Origin: Fodinicola acaciae
GTDB taxonomy: Bacteria > Actinomycetota > Actinomycetes > Mycobacteriales > HKI-0501
DNA: 64,000 nt
NCBI RefSeq assembly: GCF_010993745.1
Contig: NZ_WOTN01000001.1
Span: 313,235 to 377,234, forward strand
Direction of reading: 5' to 3'
Shown here: piece after piece, positions 61,527-64,000 of the stretch
Numbering within the stretch: position 1 is the first letter of the stretch
Layout of the letters: every line of letters starts with the position of its first letter
The notes under the pieces: generated by a model
Database searches by the model: none
Seen by the model: only the letters and a program-made list of their open reading frames with translations
What the model was told of the DNA's origin: nothing
Translations under genes and position numbers: made by a program

Positions 61527-62873
61527 ATGACAACCGTCGACGCCGCGACGCGGCGCACTCGGAAACCGGCGCTGGTGCTCGCCGTCCTGTGCCTGATCAC
61601 GTTCATGACGCTGCTGGACGCGTATGGTGTCGCGCTCGCGGCTCCGGCGATGCAGCGCGAGTTGCCCGCGACGCTCGGCCAGGTGCTGTGGGTGCTCAAC
61701 GGCTACACGTTCGGGCTGGTGGTGATGCCGATCGCGGCCGGCCGGCTGGGGGACCGGTTCGGTCCGCGTAGGCTCCTGCTCGCCGGACTCGGATTGTTCA
61801 CGGTCGCCTCCGCCGGTTGCGCGCTCGCGCCTGATGGCGGTTGGCTGATCGCCGTCCGGATCGTGCAGGGCGTCGGCGCGGGTCTGCTGGCACCGCAGTC
61901 GCTGAGCCTGGTCACGCACGTGTTCCCGCCGCATCGGCGTGGTTGGGCCCTGGGAGTCAGCGGCGCCGTGGCCGGATTCGCCGTCGCCGCAGGTCCGTCG
62001 CTGGGCGGGATTCTGGTGTCGGCGCTCGGCTGGCGCGGCGTGTTCCTGGTCAACCTGCCGTTGGGTGTGGCCGCCGGCGTACTCGTCCGGTCGCTCATGC
62101 CCAACCCGGTCAGCGCCGCCGTACGCATGGACGTGCTGGGGCAACTGTTGCTCGCCGGATCGCTGGCCGGTGTGACGTACGTGCTGATCGACAGCGGTCC
62201 GGGATGGCTGCTGGCGCTCGCAGCCGTTCTGGCCGTCGTCTTTGTCGCGGTGGAGTTCCGGCGGCGCGACACCAATGCGCTGATCCCGTTACGGCTCCTG
62301 CGAAACCGCGACTTCAGCCTGGTCGCGGCCGTGGTCGGAACACTGCCGGCGGCGGTTTCCGGGATGACGTTCCTTCTCTCCACCTACCTGCAGAACGTGG
62401 CCTCTATGAGTGCGTACGCCGCCGGCCTGCTGCTTGCCGTCGCGCCGGCGGTGTCCATTCCCTTTTCCCATTACGCCGGCGCGATCGTCGACCGCCGCGG
62501 CCCGCGGCCGGTGCTCGTCGCCGGCCTGGCTTTCATGGCCGCCGGGGTGGCGGCGTCCGCGGTCGCGGTCGCTTTCCGATCACCGGTCGCACTGCTCGTG
62601 CCGGGGCTCGCGATCTTCGGCGTCGGCATGGGGGTCGTCTTCAGCGCGCCGTTCGTCCTGGCGACCCGCAGCCTGCCGGCCGCGCTGATCGGCACCGCCT
62701 CGGGGGTTTTCGGTACGGCACAACGATTGGGCGGCATGCTCGGCCTGGCCGCCGCCGGAGCGGTCCTGCGCGCCGACTCGATTCGCGACGCGCTGCTCGT
62801 ACCACTGGCCATGCTGATCCTCGCCATCGCGCTCAGCGGATTCACCGCACGATCCCGGCCATCGACTGCTTAG
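61527..62873 (+). CDS. MFS drug-exporter-like transporter (DHA2-type)
   Basis: This 448-residue MFS protein has LDAYGVALAAPAMQREL in TM1, GRLGDRFGPRRLLL between TM2 and TM3 and RIVQGVGAGLLAPQSLSL in TM4, typical of multidrug exporters. The ATG at 61527 lacks a strong ribosome site. It is divergent from the MocR regulator. Confidence 0.92.
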   Translation: MTTVDAATRRTRKPALVLAVLCLITFMTLLDAYGVALAAPAMQRELPATLGQVLWVLNGYTFGLVVMPIAAGRLGDRFGPRRLLLAGLGLFTVASAGCALAPDGGWLIAVRIVQGVGAGLLAPQSLSLVTHVFPPHRRGWALGVSGAVAGFAVAAGPSLGGILVSALGWRGVFLVNLPLGVAAGVLVRSLMPNPVSAAVRMDVLGQLLLAGSLAGVTYVLIDSGPGWLLALAAVLAVVFVAVEFRRRDTNALIPLRLLRNRDFSLVAAVVGTLPAAVSGMTFLLSTYLQNVASMSAYAAGLLLAVAPAVSIPFSHYAGAIVDRRGPRPVLVAGLAFMAAGVAASAVAVAFRSPVALLVPGLAIFGVGMGVVFSAPFVLATRSLPAALIGTASGVFGTAQRLGGMLGLAAAGAVLRADSIRDALLVPLAMLILAIALSGFTARSRPSTA

Positions 62874-62936
62874 AGGCCGCGCGAACAGCACCCCTCGAGA
62901 AACACGACTATGACCAACGCCTATTCGCGCGGCCTC
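62873..62936. repeat. 13-bp perfect inverted repeat at the MFS stop
   Basis: GAGGCCGCGCGAA (62873-62885) and TTCGCGCGGCCTC (62924-62936) pair perfectly across a 38-nt loop. Position after the stop codon suggests a terminator, though the loop is long. Confidence 0.5.
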
Positions 62937-62957
62937 TCTGAGTTTCAACTGTTTGCT

Positions 62958-63028
62958 GCGACTGAGTGTGCCGGAAAAGTGCCCTCATACCCGGTGTATT
63001 CGGGCGCCTTTCCGGTGCACTCAGTCGC
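62958..63028. repeat. Large imperfect hairpin (27-bp arms)
   Basis: Arms 62958-62984 and 63002-63028 match in 23 of 27 positions across a 17-nt loop, starting GCGACTGAGTG and ending CACTCAGTCGC. No gene overlaps it. It may be a transcript-processing or REP/MITE-like element. Confidence 0.55.
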
Positions 63029-63030
63029 CG

Positions 63031-63230
63031 TCTGGGTGCCGAGACAAAGTGACGAATTTCTGACTCGGGACCCTAGTTATCGAGGAGCCGCATCTCAGGT
63101 CGGCCGGGCACGGCTCAGTCCTTTGGCGCTTATCTCCGGAGGAGATCACGGATCTTTAGCAACATCGACCGCGCCAGTGACAGTTGGCGCTCACCTGTGA
63201 CAGGTATGCCTCACAGTCACAACTGTTTGC
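63031..63230. other. Intergenic region without a recognisable gene
   Basis: No coding frame with codon bias is visible between the large hairpin and the LexA-like box region. Confidence 0.45.
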
Positions 63231-63265
63231 GTGGAAACGACCGGACCCCGGTGTTCGAGGTGTTC

Positions 63266-63281
63266 TCGAACGTTTGTACGA
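63266..63281 (+). promoter_or_regulatory. LexA-like SOS box
   Basis: TCGAACGTTTGTACGA matches the actinobacterial LexA consensus (TCGAAC-n4-GTTCGA) with one mismatch. A -10-like TACGAT (63277-63282) overlaps its right arm. 13E12/DUF222 genes in mycobacteria are known LexA targets, so its place here is coherent. Confidence 0.5.
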
Positions 63282-63341
63282 TATGGGTTAGGTTGGTTGA
63301 GGAGTTGCCGCGGGTCGCCGGGGATTGCCTCTGGCGGTCCG

Positions 63342-63650
63342 CGGTTGCTGCTCGACTCGCGCGATGTGCCGGATCCTGTGTTGTTGTCGGATGCGGAGAT
63401 TGTGGATGCGGCGGTGGTGCTTGATCGGGTGGAGTCGGCTGCTGGTGCGCAGAAGCTGGCGATGATGGCGGAGTTGGCGCGGCGCCGCATCGCCGAGCAG
63501 GAGCCGTTGATCCTGCGCCGCAAGGATGGCACGGCGTTCAAGGAGAGCCTGGCGGAGGCGCTGGAGCGGGCGCAGAGTTGGTGCGCTGATGAGTTCGCCG
63601 CCGCGTTGCGGCTTACCGCCGGTCAGGCGCGGTGCCGGGTGGATCGGTCG
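63342..63650 (+). pseudogene. Truncated DUF222/13E12-repeat (HNH endonuclease-type) gene
   Basis: The frame encodes DSRDVPDPVLLSDAEIVDA, then GAQKLAMMAELARRRIAEQE and ADEFAAALRLTAGQARCRV, the N-terminal part of DUF222 proteins. Family resemblance ends at about 63650, long before the HNH domain. The frame stays open into the hydrolase-like sequence. No clear start codon is present, so the 5' end may also be damaged. Confidence 0.6.
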
Positions 63651-63749
63651 TTACGCCCGACCCACCGATGTCACGACCAGACCTTTGGCGGGGTGTCAGC
63701 GGTCTCCGGCTGGTTGTGTGCCTTTGCCGGCATCGCGATCCTCATCCAT

Positions 63750-64000
63750 ATGTGGACGGGAATCGTACCTATCGCTGGTGCTGTCCTGATGGCCTCGATG
63801 GTGACGCCGGTGTACGCGCAATCGCCACGACATCCGTGTGCGGCCGCGGTGAAGCGGTGCGACGGCACGATCAGCGTGCCGTTGGACTGGCGGCGGCCGG
63901 GCGGTGAGCGGGTGACCGCCGCGTTCGCGTGGGTGCCGCGGTCGGACCTGTCCCGGCCGGCGACCGGAACGATCATGGCCAACGGTGGCGGGCCGACCCG
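63750..64000 (+). CDS. Secreted alpha/beta hydrolase, 5' part (runs off window)
   Basis: From ATG 63750 the frame gives a signal peptide (MWTGIVPIAGAVLMASMVTPVYA), then CDGTISVPLDWRRPGG and AFAWVPRSDLSRPATGTIMAN. This is the N-terminal pattern of tripeptidyl-aminopeptidase-like secreted hydrolases. The end lies beyond 64000. The upstream frame is open and continuous with the DUF222 remnant, so the true start is uncertain. Confidence 0.6.
   Translation, partial: MWTGIVPIAGAVLMASMVTPVYAQSPRHPCAAAVKRCDGTISVPLDWRRPGGERVTAAFAWVPRSDLSRPATGTIMANGGGPT

Noticed and set aside
1..64000. Insertion sequences, integrases, tRNA or CRISPR arrays
   Set aside because: No transposase or integrase motifs, cloverleaf sequences or regularly spaced repeats were recognised on either strand.

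Overview
The window is high-GC DNA with GTG and TTG starts and long, translationally coupled operons (ATGA/GTGA overlaps). It carries mycothiol- and mycofactocin-linked enzyme families, an ESX-type secreted protein and a LexA-like box before a 13E12/DUF222 remnant. Together these point to a chromosome of an actinomycete (Actinomycetota). I cannot name the genus from sequence alone. No rRNA, tRNA, CRISPR array or intact transposase was seen.

Positions 1-25.5 kb hold a RiPP-type biosynthetic gene cluster. Two small Cys/Ser/Thr-rich putative precursor genes on the + strand (91-324 and 25389-25532) flank about 25 kb of mostly minus-strand genes. The core machinery is a split LanB-type dehydratase, an azole-forming YcaO with a C-terminal PxPxP motif, two Cys4 ThiF-like partners (one fused to a nitroreductase-like domain) and a SagB-type dehydrogenase. 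The predicted product is therefore a dehydrated, azole-bearing peptide of the LAP/thiopeptide kind. Around this core are a HemN-like radical SAM protein, three acyl-AMP ligase-like (ANL) proteins, two P450s, a mycofactocin-type SDR, an FMN hydroxy-acid oxidase, a luciferase-like monooxygenase and an ABC exporter. There is also a penicillin-binding-fold hydrolase with Cys in place of the catalytic Ser. At the head of one operon sits a BtaA/BtaB pair, the enzymes that build betaine-lipid head groups. That mix is the most unusual content of the window.

Positions 25.9-27.8 kb encode a DCC1-fulvocin C-like fusion protein and two tandem secreted SH3-like peptides. Their promoters carry 11-bp-spaced heptamer repeats with the same geometry as the two main cluster promoters. 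This suggests one SARP-type activator, not in the window, controls all four.

Positions 27.8-37 kb are ordinary accessory genes: a mycothiol-dependent enzyme, a TetR with tandem operators, an SDR/HxlR pair and a two-component system. They are interspersed with genes broken by single-base losses, and with a decayed GH84 glycosidase joined to an aldolase fragment. Positions 37-48.2 kb form a likely peptide/amino-acid catabolic locus: GGT-like enzyme, prolyl oligopeptidase, amidohydrolase, MHS transporter, S9 peptidase and FAD oxidase, with a PucR-type regulator preceded by palindromic operators.

Positions 48.3-51.1 kb carry a DUF4396 membrane protein behind a CsoR-like operator, an ESX-associated small protein, and a NucA/NucB-tipped toxin with a SUKH immunity protein. 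Positions 51.1-62.9 kb hold a Tat-exported beta-propeller/amidohydrolase, an unusual ArsR-SDR fusion coupled to a DUF5937-ArsR gene, an M20 dipeptidase, an S9 peptidase, and a MocR regulator divergent from an MFS exporter. The right edge has large intergenic hairpins and a truncated DUF222 gene running in frame into a secreted hydrolase.
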